Shown one piece after another: positions 16,111 to 31,400 of a DNA stretch of 64,000 nt. A program made the position numbers and the translations under genes. This DNA comes from Pterois miles (lineage: Eukaryota; Chordata; Actinopteri; Perciformes; Scorpaenidae): the NCBI GenBank assembly GCA_947000775.1, contig CAMQGK010000650.1, forward strand, positions 5,793,501 through 5,857,500. Reading direction: 5' to 3'. Numbering within the stretch: position 1 is the first letter of the stretch; each line of letters starts with the position of its first letter. A model generated the notes under the pieces. It was not told where the DNA came from, did not search any database, and saw nothing but the letters and a program-made list of their open reading frames with translations.

Positions 16111-18140
16111 CAGGATGACTTTTTTAATGAAAATTTCCGACATACTACACTATGACTTTTTTCATTAAAATTTCCGACACACTATACTATGACTTTTTTT
16201 CAAAAAAATTTCTGACGTACTACACTGACTTTTTTCATGAAAATTTCCGACATACTATACTATGACTTTTTTCATGAAAATTTTTGACATAGTATACTAT
16301 GGCTTTTTCCATGAAAATTTCCAACATACTAAACTATGACTTTTTTTTGATGAAAATTTTCGACATACTATACTATGACTTTTTTTTCAATAAAATTTCC
16401 GACATACTATACTATGACTTTTTTGCCATGAAAATTTCCAACATACTACACTATGACTTTTTTTTTGATGAAAATTTTCGACATAGTATACTATGACTTT
16501 TTTCATGAAAATTTTCGACATACTATACCATGACTTTTTTCATGAAAATACCTGACATACTATACTATGAATTTCTTTCATGAATATTTCTGACATACTA
16601 TGACTTTTACAATAAAAATTTCTGACATAATATACTATGACTTTTTTCATGAAAATTTTCGACATACTATACTATGACTTTTTTTCAATAAAATTTCCGA
16701 CATACTATACTATGACTTTTTTCACGAAAATTTTCGACACACTATACTATGACTTTTTTCATGAAAATTTCTGACATACTGTACTATGACTTTTTTGCCA
16801 TGAAAATTTCCGACATACTATACTATGACTTTTTTCACGAAAATTTTCGACATACTATACTATGACTTTTTTCATGAAAATTTCCGACATACTATACTAT
16901 GACTTTTTATCATGAAGATTTCCGACATACTATACTATGACTTTTTTTTCAATAAAATTTTCGACATACTATACTATGACTTTTTTCATGAAAATTTCCG
17001 ACATACTACACTATGACTTTTTTCATAAAAATTTCCGTCATACTATACTATGACTTTTTTCATGAAAATTTCCGACATACTATACTATGAATTTTTTCAT
17101 GAAAATTTTCGACATACTACACAATTACTTTTTTCATGAAAATTTTCGACATCCTATATGACTTTTTTCAAGGAAATTTTCGACATCCTATACTATGATT
17201 TTTTTCATGAAAATTTCCAACATACTAAACTACGACTTTTTTTCCTGAAAATTTTCGACATAGTATTCTATGACTTTTTTCCATGTAGATTTCCAACATA
17301 TTATACTATAACTTTTTTCATGAAAATTTCGAACATACTAAACTGTGACTTTTTTTCATGAAAATTTCCGACATACTATACTATGAATTTCTTTCATGAA
17401 TATTTCTGACATACTATGACTTTTACAATAAAAATTTCTGACATAATACACTATGACTTTTTTCACGAAAATTTTCGACATACTATACTATGACTTTTTT
17501 TCATGAAAATTTTCGACATACTATACTATGACTTTTTTTCATGAAAATTTTCGACATACTATACTATGACTTTTTTCATGAAAATTTTCGACATACTATA
17601 CTATGACTTTTTTTTCAATAAAATTTTCGACATACTGTACTATGACTTTTTTCATGAAAATTTCCGACATAATACACTATGACTTTTTTCATGAAAATTT
17701 CCAACATACTACACTATGACTTTTTTCATAAAAATTTCCGTCATACTATACTATGACTTTTTTTCAAAAAATTTCTGACGTACTACACTGACTTTTTTCA
17801 TGAAAATTTCCGACATACTATACTGACTTTTTTTCATGAAAATTTTTGACATAGTATACTATGACTTTTTTCATGAAAATTTTCGACATACTACACAATT
17901 ACTTTTTTCAAGGAAATTTTCGACATACTATACTATGACTTTTTTTATGAAAATTTCCGACATACTATCTGCCTTTTTTTCAATAAAATTTTCGACTACT
18001 TCTGACTTTTTCATGAAAATTTTCGACATACTATACAGTGCCTTTTTTTCAATAAAATTTCCGACATACTATACTATGACTTTTTTCATGAAAATTTCCG
18101 ACATACTATACTATGACTTTTTTCATGAAAATTTTCGAAT
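16111..18140 (+). repeat. Higher-order repeat copy 1 (~2.0 kb)
   Basis: This block starts at the rare junction ACAGGATGAC. The same ordered series of variant monomers restarts near 18,141 and again near 22,411. Landmarks repeated in the same order are the GGCTTTTTCCATG unit (16,299; about 18,329; 22,599), the ACAATTACTTTTTTC unit, and the CCATGTAGATTTCC unit. The first two copies are adjacent, so the array has grown by duplicating multi-monomer blocks as well as single units. Confidence 0.8.
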
Positions 18141-21100
18141 ACAGGTGACTTTTTTAATGAAAATTTCCGACATACTACACTATGACTTTTTTCATTAAAA
18201 TTTCCGACACACTATACTATGACTTTTTTCAAAAAAATTTCTGACGTACTACACTGACTTTTTTCATGAAAATTTCCGACATACTATACTATGACTTTTT
18301 TCATGAAAATTTTTGACATAGTATACTATGGCTTTTTCCATGAAAATTTCCAACATACTAAACTATGACTTTTTTTTGATGAAAATTTTCGACATACTAT
18401 ACTATGACTTTTTTTTCAATAAAATTTCCGACATACTATACTATGACTTTTTTGCCATGAAAATTTCCAACATACTCACTTGATTTTTTTTGATGAAAAT
18501 TTTCGACATAGTTACTATGACTTTTTTCATGAAAATTTTCGAATACTATACCATGACTTTTTTCATGAAAATACCTGACATACTTACTAGAATTTCTTTC
18601 ATGAATATTTCTGACATACTATGACTTTTACAATAAAAATTTCTGACATAATATACTATGACTTTTTTCATGAAAATTTTCGACATACTATACTATGACT
18701 TTTTTTCAATAAAATTTCCGACATACTATACTATGACTTTTTTCACGAAAATTTTCGACACACTATACTATGACTTTTTTCATGAAAATTTCTGACATAC
18801 TGTACTATGACTTTTTTGCCATGAAAATTTCCGACATACTATACTATGACTTTTTTCATGAAAATTTCCGACATACTATACTATGACTTTTTATCATGAA
18901 GATTTCCGACATACTATACTATGACTTTTTTTTCAATAAAATTTTCGACATACTATACTATGACTTTTTTCATGAAAATTTCCGACATACTACACTATGA
19001 CTTTTTTCATAAAAATTTCCGTCATACTATACTATGACTTTTTTCATGAAAATTTCCGACATACTATACTATGAATTTTTTCATGAAAATTTTCGACATA
19101 CTACACAATTACTTTTTTCATGAAAATTTTCGACATCCTATACTATGACTTTTTTCAAGGAAATTTTCGACATCCTATACTATGATTTTTTTCATGAAAA
19201 TTTCCAACATACTAAACTCGCTTTTTCCTGAAAATTTTCGACATAGTTTCTATGACTTTTTTCCATGTAGATTTCCAACATATTTACTATAACTTTTTTC
19301 ATGAAAATTTCGAACATACTAAACTGTGACTTTTTTTCATGAAAATTTCCGACATACTATACTATGAATTTCTTTCATGAATATTTCTGACATACTATGA
19401 CTTTTACAATAAAAATTTCTGACATAATACACTATGACTTTTTTCACGAAAATTTTCGACATACTATACTATGACTTTTTTTCATGAAAATTTTCGACAT
19501 ACTATACTATGACTTTTTTTCATGAAAATTTTCGACATACTATACTATGACTTTTTTCATGAAAATTTTCGACATACTATACTATGACTTTTTTTTCAAT
19601 AAAATTTTCGACATACTGTACTATGACTTTTTTCATGAAAATTTCCGACATAATACACTATGACTTTTTTCATGAAAATTTCCAACATACTACACTTGAC
19701 TTTTTTCATAAAAATTTCCGTCATACTATACTATGACTTTTTTTCAAAAAATTTCTGACGTACTACACTGACTTTTTTCATGAAAATTTCCGACATACTA
19801 TACTGACTTTTTTTCATGAAAATTTTTGACATAGTATACTATGACTTTTTTCATGAAAATTTTCGACATACTACACAATTACTTTTTTCAAGGAAATTTT
19901 CGACATACTATACTATGACTTTTTTTATGAAAATTTCCGACATACTATACTATGACTTTTTCCCATGAAAATTTCCGTCATACTATACTATGACTTTTTT
20001 CCATGAAAATTTCCGACATAGTATACTATGACTTTTATTCATGAAAATTTCCAACATAGTATACTATAACTTTTTTCATGAAAATTTCCAACATACTAAA
20101 CTATGACTTTTTTTTGATGAAAATTTTCGACATACTATACTATGACTTTTTTGCCATGAAAATTTTCGACATACTATACTATGACTTTTTTTTCAATAAA
20201 ATTTCCGACATACTATACTATGACTTTTTTGCCATGAAAATTTCCAACATACTACACTATGACTTTTTTTTGATGAAAATTTTCGACATAGTATACTATG
20301 ACTTTTTTCATGAAAATTTTCGACATGCTATACCATGACTTTTTTCATGAAAATACCTGACATACTATACTATGAATTTCTTTCATGAATATTTCTGACA
20401 TACTATGACTTTTACAATAAAAATTTCTGACACAATATACTATGACTTTTTTCATGAAAATTTTCGACATACTATACTATGACTTTTTTTCAATAAAATT
20501 TTTGACATACTATACTATGACTTTTTTCACGAAAATTTTCGACACACTATACTATGACTTTTTTCATGAAAATTTTCGACATACTATACTATGACTTTTT
20601 TTTCAATAAAATTTCCGACATACTATACTATGACTTTTTTCAATAAAATTTTCGACATACTATACTATGACTTTTTTCATGAAAATTTCCGACATACTAC
20701 ACTATGACTTTTTTCATAAAAATTTCCGTCATACTATACTATGACTTTTTTTCAAAAAATTTCTGACGTTCTACACTGACTTTTTTCATGAAAATTTCCG
20801 ACATACTATACTGACTTTTTTTCATGAAAATTTTTGACATAGTATACTATGACTTTTTTCATGAAAATTTTCGACATACTACACAATTACTTTTTTCAAG
20901 GAAATTTTCGACATACTATACTATGACTTTTTTTATGAAAATTTCCGACATACTATACTATGACTTTTTCCAATGAAAATTTCCGTCATACTATACTATG
21001 ACTTTTTTCCATGAAAATTTCCGACATAGTATACTATGACTTTTATTCATGAAAATTTCCAACATAGTATACTATAACTTTTTTCATGAAAATTTCCAAC

Positions 21101-21310
21101 ATACTAAACTATGACTTTTTTTTGATGAAAATTTTCGACATACTATACTATGACTTTTTTGCCATGAAAATTTTCGACATACTATACTATGACTTTTTTT
21201 TCAATAAAATTTCCGACATACTATACTATGACTTTTTTACCATGAAAATTTCCAACATACTACACTATGACTTTTTTTTTGATGAAAATTTTCGACATAG
21301 TATACTATGA
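18141..21310 (+). repeat. Higher-order block duplicated at 22,411-25,595
   Basis: The order of variant monomers here matches 22,411-25,595 at an offset of about 4,270-4,285 bp. Identical 86-codon repeat-derived frames sit at 20,078 and 24,363. The match ends near 21,310 versus 25,595, where the two copies continue with different variants. The left part of this copy (17,960-18,600 and 19,210-19,310) carries many small deletions that the other copies lack; see findings. Confidence 0.75.
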
Positions 21311-22410
21311 CTTTTTTCATGAAAATACCTGACATACTATACTATGAATTTCTTTCATGAATATTTCTGACATACTATGACTTTTACAATAAAAATTTCT
21401 GACATAATATACTATGACTTTTTTCATGAAAATTTTCGACATACTATACTATGACTTTTTTTCAATAAAATTTCCGACATACTATACTATGACTTTTTTC
21501 ACGAAAATTTTCGACACACTATACTATGACTTTTTTCATGAAAATTTCTGACATACTGTACTATGACTTTTTTGCCATGAAAATTTCCGACATACTATAC
21601 TATGACTTTTTTCACGAAAATTTTCGACATACCATACTATGACTTTTTTCATGAAAATTTCAGACATACTATACTATGACTTTTTTTCATGAAAATTTTC
21701 GACATACTATACTATGACTTTTTTCATGAAAATTTTCGACATACTATACTATGACTTTTTTTTTCAATAAAATTTTCGACATACTGTACTATGACTTTTT
21801 TCATGAAAATTTCCGACATAATACACTATGACTTTTTTCATGAAAATTTCCAACATACTACACTATGACTTTTTTCATAAAAATTTCCGTCATACTGTAC
21901 TATGACTTTTTTCATGAAAATTTCCGACATAATACACTATGACTTTTTTCATGAAAATTTCCAACATACTACACTATGACTTTTTTCATAAAAATTTCCG
22001 TCATACTATACTATGACTTTTTTTCAAAAAATTTCTGACGTACTACACTGACTTTTTTCATGAAAATTTCCGACATACTATACTGACTTTTTTTCATGAA
22101 AATTTTTGACATAGTATACTATGACTTTTTTCATGAAAATTTTCGACATACTACACAATTACTTTTTTCAAGGAAATTTTCGACATACTATACTATGACT
22201 TTTTTTATGAAAATTTCCGACATACTATACAATGCCTTTTTTTTCAATAAAATTTTCGACATACTATACTGACTTTTTTCATGAAAATTTTCGACATACT
22301 ATACAGTGCCTTTTTTTCAATAAAATTTCCGACATACTATACTATGACTTTTTTCATGAAAATTTCCGACATACTATACTATGACTTTTTTCATGAAAAT
22401 TTTCGACATA

Positions 22411-25400
22411 CAGGATGACTTTTTTAATGAAAATTTCCGACATACTACACTATGACTTTTTTCATTAAAATTTCCGACACACTATACTATGACTTTTTTT
22501 CAAAAAAATTTCTGACGTACTACACTGACTTTTTTCATGAAAATTTCCGACATACTATACTATGACTTTTTTCATGAAAATTTTTGACATAGTATACTAT
22601 GGCTTTTTCCATGAAAATTTCCAACATACTAAACTATGACTTTTTTTTGATGAAAATTTTCGACATACTATACTATGACTTTTTTTTCAATAAAATTTCC
22701 GACATACTATACTATGACTTTTTTGCCATGAAAATTTCCAACATACTACACTATGACTTTTTTTTGATGAAAATTTTCGACATAGTATACTATGACTTTT
22801 TTCATGAAAATTTTCGACATACTATACCATGATTTCTTTCATGAAAATACCTGACATACTATACTATGAATTTCTTTCATGAATATTTCTGACATACTAT
22901 GACTTTTACAATAAAAATTTCTGACATAATATACTATGACTTTTTTCATGAAAATTTTCGACATACTATACTATGACTTTTTTTCAATAAAATTTCCGAC
23001 ATACTATACTATGACTTTTTTCACGAAAATTTTCGACACACTATACTATGACTTTTTTCATGAAAATTTCTGACATACTGTACTATGACTTTTTTGCCAT
23101 GAAAATTTCCGACATACTATACTATGACTTTTTTCATGAAAATTTCCGACATACTATACTATGACTTTTTATCATGAAGATTTCCGACATACTATACTAT
23201 GACTTTTTTTTCAATAAAATTTTCGACATACTATACTATGACTTTTTTCATGAAAATTTCCGACATACTACACTATGACTTTTTTCATAAAAATTTCCGT
23301 CATACTATACTATGACTTTTTTCATGAAAATTTCCGACATACTATACTATGAATTTTTTCATGAAAATTTTCGACATACTACACAATTACTTTTTTCATG
23401 AAAATTTTCGACATCCTATACTATGACTTTTTTCAAGGAAATTTTCGACATCCTATACTATGATTTTTTTCATGAAAATTTCCAACATACTAAACTACGA
23501 CTTTTTTTCCTGAAAATTTTCGACATAGTATTCTATGACTTTTTTCCATGTAGATTTCCAACATATTATACTATAACTTTTTTCATGAAAATTTCGAACA
23601 TACTAAACTGTGACTTTTTTTCATGAAAATTTCCGACATACTATACTATGAATTTCTTTCATGAATATTTCTGACATACTATGACTTTTACAATAAAAAT
23701 TTCTGACATAATACACTATGACTTTTTTCACGAAAATTTTCGACATACTATACTATGACTTTTTTTCATGAAAATTTTCGACATACTATACTATGACTTT
23801 TTTTCATGAAAATTTTCGACATACTATACTATGACTTTTTTCATGAAAATTTTCGACATACTATACTATGACTTTTTTTTCAATAAAATTTTCGACATAC
23901 TGTACTATGACTTTTTTCATGAAAATTTCCGACATAATACACTATGACTTTTTTCATGAAAATTTCCAACATACTACACTATGACTTTTTTCATAAAAAT
24001 TTCCGTCATACTATACTATGACTTTTTTTCAAAAAATTTCTGACGTACTACACTGACTTTTTTCATGAAAATTTCCGACATACTATACTGACTTTTTTTC
24101 ATGAAAATTTTTGACATAGTATACTATGACTTTTTTCATGAAAATTTTCGACATACTACACAATTACTTTTTTCAAGGAAATTTTCGACATACTATACTA
24201 TGACTTTTTTTATGAAAATTTCCGACATACTATACTATGACTTTTTCCCATGAAAATTTCCGTCATACTATACTATGACTTTTTTCCATGAAAATTTCCG
24301 ACATAGTATACTATGACTTTTATTCATGAAAATTTCCAACATAGTATACTATAACTTTTTTCATGAAAATTTCCAACATACTAAACTATGACTTTTTTTT
24401 GATGAAAATTTTCGACATACTATACTATGACTTTTTTGCCATGAAAATTTTCGACATACTATACTATGACTTTTTTTTCAATAAAATTTCCGACATACTA
24501 TACTATGACTTTTTTGCCATGAAAATTTCCAACATACTACACTATGACTTTTTTTTGATGAAAATTTTCGACATAGTATACTATGACTTTTTTCATGAAA
24601 ATTTTCGACATGCTATACCATGACTTTTTTCATGAAAATACCTGACATACTATACTATGAATTTCTTTCATGAATATTTCTGACATACTATGACTTTTAC
24701 AATAAAAATTTCTGACACAATATACTATGACTTTTTTCATGAAAATTTTCGACATACTATACTATGACTTTTTTTCAATAAAATTTTTGACATACTATAC
24801 TATGACTTTTTTCACGAAAATTTTCGACACACTATACTATGACTTTTTTCATGAAAATTTTCGACATACTATACTATGACTTTTTTTTCAATAAAATTTC
24901 CGACATACTATACTATGACTTTTTTCAATAAAATTTTCGACATACTATACTATGACTTTTTTCATGAAAATTTCCGACATACTACACTATGACTTTTTTC
25001 ATAAAAATTTCCGTCATACTATACTATGACTTTTTTTCAAAAAATTTCTGACGTTCTACACTGACTTTTTTCATGAAAATTTCCGACATACTATACTGAC
25101 TTTTTTTCATGAAAATTTTTGACATAGTATACTATGACTTTTTTCATGAAAATTTTCGACATACTACACAATTACTTTTTTCAAGGAAATTTTCGACATA
25201 CTATACTATGACTTTTTTTATGAAAATTTCCGACATACTATACTATGACTTTTTCCCATGAAAATTTCCGTCATACTATACTATGACTTTTTTCCATGAA
25301 AATTTCCGACATAGTATACTATGACTTTTATTCATGAAAATTTCCAACATAGTATACTATAACTTTTTTCATGAAAATTTCCAACATACTAAACTATGAC

Positions 25401-25595
25401 TTTTTTTTGATGAAAATTTTCGACATACTATACTATGACTTTTTTGCCATGAAAATTTTCGACATACTATACTATGACTTTTTTTTCAATAAAATTTCCG
25501 ACATACTATACTATGACTTTTTTACCATGAAAATTTCCAACATACTACACTATGACTTTTTTTTGATGAAAATTTTCGACATAGTATACTATGAC
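22411..25595 (+). repeat. Higher-order block, partner of 18,141-21,310
   Basis: This is the third occurrence of the series that starts with ACAGGATGAC and the intact partner of 18,141-21,310. It lacks the small deletions seen there and so serves as the reference for reading the intended monomer lengths. Confidence 0.75.
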
Positions 25596-26369
25596 TTTTT
25601 TCATGAAAATTTTCGACATGCTATACCATGACTTTTTTCATGAAAATACCTGACATACTATACTATGAATTTCTTTCATGAATATTTCTGACATACTATG
25701 ACTTTTACAATAAAAATTTCTGACATAATATACTATGACTTTTTTCATGAAAATTTTCGACATACTATACTATGACTTTTTTTCAATAAAATTTCCGACA
25801 TACTATACTATGACTTTTTTCACAAAAATTTTCGACACACTATACTATGACTTTTTTCATGAAAATTTCTGACATACTGTACTATGACTTTTTTGCCATG
25901 AAAATTTCCGACATACTATACTATGACTTTTTTCACGAAAATTTTCGACATACCATACTATGACTTTTTTTCATGAAAATTTCAGACATACTATACTATG
26001 ACTTTTTTTCATGAAAATTTTCGACATACTATACTATGACTTTTTTCATGAAAATTTTCGACATACCATACTATGACTTTTTATCATGAAGATTTCCGAC
26101 ATACTATACTATGACTTTTTTTTCAATAAAATTTTCGACATACTATACTATGACTTTTTTCATGAAAATTTCCGACATACTATACTATGACTTTTTTCAT
26201 AAAAATTTCCGTCATACTATACTATGACTTTTTTCATGAAAATTTCCGACATACTATACTATGACTTTTTTCATGAAAATTTTCGACATACTACACAATT
26301 ACTTTTTTCATGAAAATTTTCGACATCCTATACTATGACTTTTTTCAAGGAAATTTTCGACATCCTATA

Positions 26370-28460
26370 CTATGACTTTTTCCATGAAAATTTCCGACAT
26401 ACTATACTGACTTTTTTCACGAAAATTTTCGACATACTATACTATGACTTTTTTCATGAAAATTTCCGACATACTATACTATGACTTTTTTTCATGAAAA
26501 TTTTTGACACAGTATACTATGACTTTTTTCATGAAAATTTTTGACATAGTATACTATGACTTTTTTCAAAGAAATTTTCGACATACTATACTACAACTTT
26601 TTTATGAAAATTTCCGACATACTATACTATGACTTTTTCCCATGAAAATTTCCGTCATACTATACTATGACTTTTTTCCATGAAAATTTCCGACATAGTA
26701 TACTATGACTTTTATTCATGAAAATTTCCAACATAGTATACTATAACTTTTTTCATGAAAATTTCCAACATACTAAACTATGACTTTTTTTTGATGAAAA
26801 TTTTCGACATACTATACTATGACTTTTTTGCCATGAAAATTTCCGACATACTATACTATGACTTTTTTTTCAATAAAATTTCCGACATACTATGCTATGA
26901 CTTTTTTGCCATGAAAATTTCCAACATACTACACTATGACTTTTTTTTTGATGAAAATTTTCGACATAGTATACTATGACTTTTTTCATGAAAATTTCCG
27001 ACATACTGTACTATGGCTTTTCCATGAAAATTTTCGACATACTATACTATGACTTTTTATCATGAAGATTTCCGACATAATATACTATGACTTTTTTCAA
27101 TAAAATTTCCGACATACTATACTATGACTTTTTTCATAAAAATTTCCGTCATACTATACTGTGACTTTTTTTCATGAAAATTTTCGACATATATCCGACA
27201 TACTATACTATGACTTTTTAAATGAAAATTTCTAACATACTACACTATGACTTTTTTCATAAAAATTTCCGTCATACTATACTATGACTTTTTTTCAAAA
27301 AAAATTTCTGACGTACTACACTGACTTTTTTCATGAAAATTTCCGACATACTATACTATGACTTTTTTCATGAAAATTGCCGACATACTAAACTACGTCT
27401 TTTTTTCCTGAAAATTTTCGACATACTATACTATGACTTTTTTCATGAAAATTTTCGACATACTATACTATGACTTTTTTTATGAAAATTTCCGACATAC
27501 TATACTATGACTTTTTTTGATTAAATTTTCGACATACTATACTATGACTTTTTTAATAAAAATTTCTGACATACTATACTACGACTTTTTTCATGAAAAT
27601 TTTCGACATACTATACTATGACTTTTTTCATGAAAATATCCGACATACTATACTATGACTTTTTTAATGAAAATTTTCAACATACTACACTATGACTTTT
27701 TTCATGAAAATTTCCGACATACTATACTATGACTTTTTTCATGAAAATTTCAGACATACTATACTATGACTTTTTTTTTCATTAAAATTTCAGATATACT
27801 ATACTATGACTTTTTGCCATTAAAATTTCCGATATAGTATACTATGGCTTTTTTCATGAAAATTTCCGACAAACTATACTATGAATTTTTCCCATAAAAA
27901 TTTCCGTCATACTATGCTATGACTTTTTTGCCATGAAAATTTCAGACATACTATACTATGACGTTTTTTCATGAAGATTTACAACATACTACACTATGAC
28001 TTTTTTTCATGAAAATTTCCGACATACTATATTATGACTTTTTTTTTTGATGAAAATTTTCGACATACTATACTATGACTTTTTTCATGAAAATTTTCGA
28101 CATACATGATGACTTTTTTCATGAAAATTTCCGACATAATATACTGTGGCTTTTTCCATGAAAATTTTCGACATCCTATACTATGACTTTTTTCAAGGAA
28201 ATTTTCGACATACTATACTATAACTTTTTTTATGAAAATTTCCGACATACTATACTATGACTTTTTCCCATGAAAATTTCCGTCATACTATACTATGACT
28301 TTTTTCCATGAAAATTTCCGACATAGTATACTATGACTTTTATTCATGAAAATTTCCAACATAGTATACTATGACTTTTTTCCATGAAAATTTCCAACAT
28401 AGTATACTATAACTTTTTTCATGAAAATTTCCAACATACTAAACTATGACTCCTTTTGAT
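26370..28460 (+). repeat. Block related to 14,100-15,970 (offset ~12.3 kb)
   Basis: Rare landmarks occur in the same order in both places: the GACATATATCCGACATAC junction (about 14,975 and 27,187), the AAACTACGTC unit, the ATGATGACTTTTTTC unit, and a final ACTCTTTTTGATG (15,970) or ACTCCTTTTGATG (28,450). The offset drifts from about 12.2 to 12.5 kb, so insertions or losses of monomers followed the duplication. Part of the series also recurs near 2,330, 30,480 and 38,390. Confidence 0.65.
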
Positions 28461-31400
28461 GAAAATTTTCGACATACTATACTATGACTTTTTTTTCAAT
28501 AAAATTTTCGACATACTATACTGACTTTTTTCATGAAAATTTCCGACATACTATACTATGACTTTTTTCATGAAAATATCCGACATACTATACTATGACT
28601 TTTTTAATGAAAATTTTCGACATACTATACTATGACTTTTTTCATGAAAATTTCCGACATACTATACTGTGACTTTTTTCATGAAAATTTCTGACATGCT
28701 AAACTATGACTTTTTTCATGAAAATTTCAGACATACTATACTGTGACTTTTTTCATGAAAATTGCCGACATGCTAAACTACGACTTTTTTTCCTGAAAAT
28801 TTTCGACATAGTATTCTATGACTTTTTTCCATGTAGATTTCCAACATATTATACTATAACTTTTTTCATGAAAATTTCGAACATAGTATACTATGACTTT
28901 TTTTCATGAAAATTTCCGACATACTATACTATGACTTTTTTTTTGATGAAAATTTTCGACATACTATACTATGACTTTTTCCCATGAAAATTTCCAACAT
29001 ACTATACTATGACTTTTTTTCACCAAAAATTTTTGACATACTATACTATGACTTTTTTTCATGAAAATTTTTGACATACTACACAATGACTTTTTTCATG
29101 AAAATTTTCGACATCCTATACTATAACTTTTTTCATGAAAATTTTCGACATACTATACTATGAATTTCTTTCATGAAAATTTCCGACAAACTATACTGAC
29201 TTTTTTTCACGAAAATTTTTGACATACTATACTGATTTTTTTCATGAAAATTTTCGACATACAATACTATGACTTTTTTCATGAAAATATCCGACATAAT
29301 ATACTGTGGCTTTTTCCGTGAAAATTTCCGACATACTATACTGACTTTTTTTCATGAAAATTTTTGACATACTATACTATGACTTTTTCATGAAAATTTC
29401 CGACATACTATACTATGACTTTTTTCATGAAAATTTCCGACATACTATACTATGACTTTTTTCATGAAAATTTTCAACATACATGATAACTTTTTTAATG
29501 AAAATTTCCGACATACTACACTATGACTTTTTTCATAAAAATTTCCGTCATACTATACTATGACTTTTTTTCAAAAAAATTTCTGACGTACTACACTGAC
29601 TTTTTTTCATGAAAATTTCCGACATACTATACTGACTTTCTTCATGAAAATTTCCGACATACTATACTATGACTTTTTTCATGAAAATTGCCAACATACT
29701 GAACTACGTCTTTTTTTCCTGAAAATTTTCGACATACTATACTGTCTTTTTTTCATGAAAATACTATGACTTTTTTAATAAAAATTTCTGACATACTATA
29801 CTATGACTTTTTGCCATGAAAATTTCTGATATAGTATACTATGGCTTTTTTCCTGAAAATTTCCGACAAACTATACTATGAATTTTTCCCATAAAAATTT
29901 CCGTCATACAATGCTATGACTTTTTTCCATGAAAATTTCCGACATACTATACTATGACTTTTTTCATAAAAATTTTCGACATACTATACTACGACCTTTT
30001 TTTTTGAAAATTTCCGACATACTATACTATGATTTTTTTCATGAAAATTTCCAACATACTAAACTACGACTTTTTTTCCTGAAAATATTCGACATAGTAT
30101 TCTATGACTTTTTTCCATGTAGATTTCCAACATATTATACTATAACTTTTTTCATGAAAATTTCGAACATACTCAACTGTGACTTTTTTTCATGAAAATT
30201 TCCGACATACTATACTATGACTTTTTTTAATGAAAATTTTCGACATACTATACCATGACTTTTTTCATGAAAATATCCGACATACTATACTCTGAATTTC
30301 TTTCATGAATATTTCTGACATACTATGACTTTTGCAATAAAAATTTCTGACATAATATACTATGACCTTTTTTTGATGAAAATTTTCGACATACTATACT
30401 ATGACTTTTTTTTCAATAAAATTTTGGACATACTATACTATGACTTTTTTTTCATGAAAATTTCCGACAAACTATACTATGAATTTTTCCCATAAAAATT
30501 TCCGTCATACTATGCTATGACTTTTTTGCCATGAAAATTTCAGACATACTATACTATGACGTTTTTTCATGAAGATTTACAACATACTACACTATGACTT
30601 TTTTTCATGAAAATTTCCGACATACTATATTATGACTTTTTTTTTGATGAAAATTTTCGACATACTATACTATGACTTTTTTCATGAAAATTTTCGACAT
30701 ACATGATGACTTTTTTCATGAAAATTTCCGACATAATATACTGTGGCTTTTTCCATGAAAATTTTCGACATCCTATACTATGACTTTTTTCAAGGAAATT
30801 TTCGACATACTATACTATAACTTTTTTTATGAAAATTTCCGACATACTATACTATGACTTTTTCCCATGAAAATTTCCGTCATACTATACTATGACTTTT
30901 TTCCATGAAAATTTCCGACATAGTATACTATGACTTTTATTCATGAAAATTTCCAACATAGTATACTATGACTTTAAAAAAATTTTGATGAAAATTTTCG
31001 ACATACTATACTGTGACTTTTTTTTCAATAAAATTTTCGACATACTATACTGACTTTTTTCATGAAAATTTCCGACATACTATACTATGACTTTTTTCAT
31101 GAAAATATCCGACATACTATACTATGACTTTTTTCATGAAAATTTTCGACATACTATACTGTGACTTTTTTCATGAAAATTTCTGACATACTATACTGTG
31201 ACTTTTTTCATGAAAATTGCCGACATGCTAAACTACGACTTTTTTTCCTGAAAATTTTCGACATAGTATTCTATGACTTTTTTCTATGTAGATTTCCAAC
31301 ATATTATACTATAACTTTTTTCATGAAAATTTCGAACATACTAAACTATGACTTTTTTTCATGAAAATTTCCGACATACTATACTATGACTTTTTTTTTG

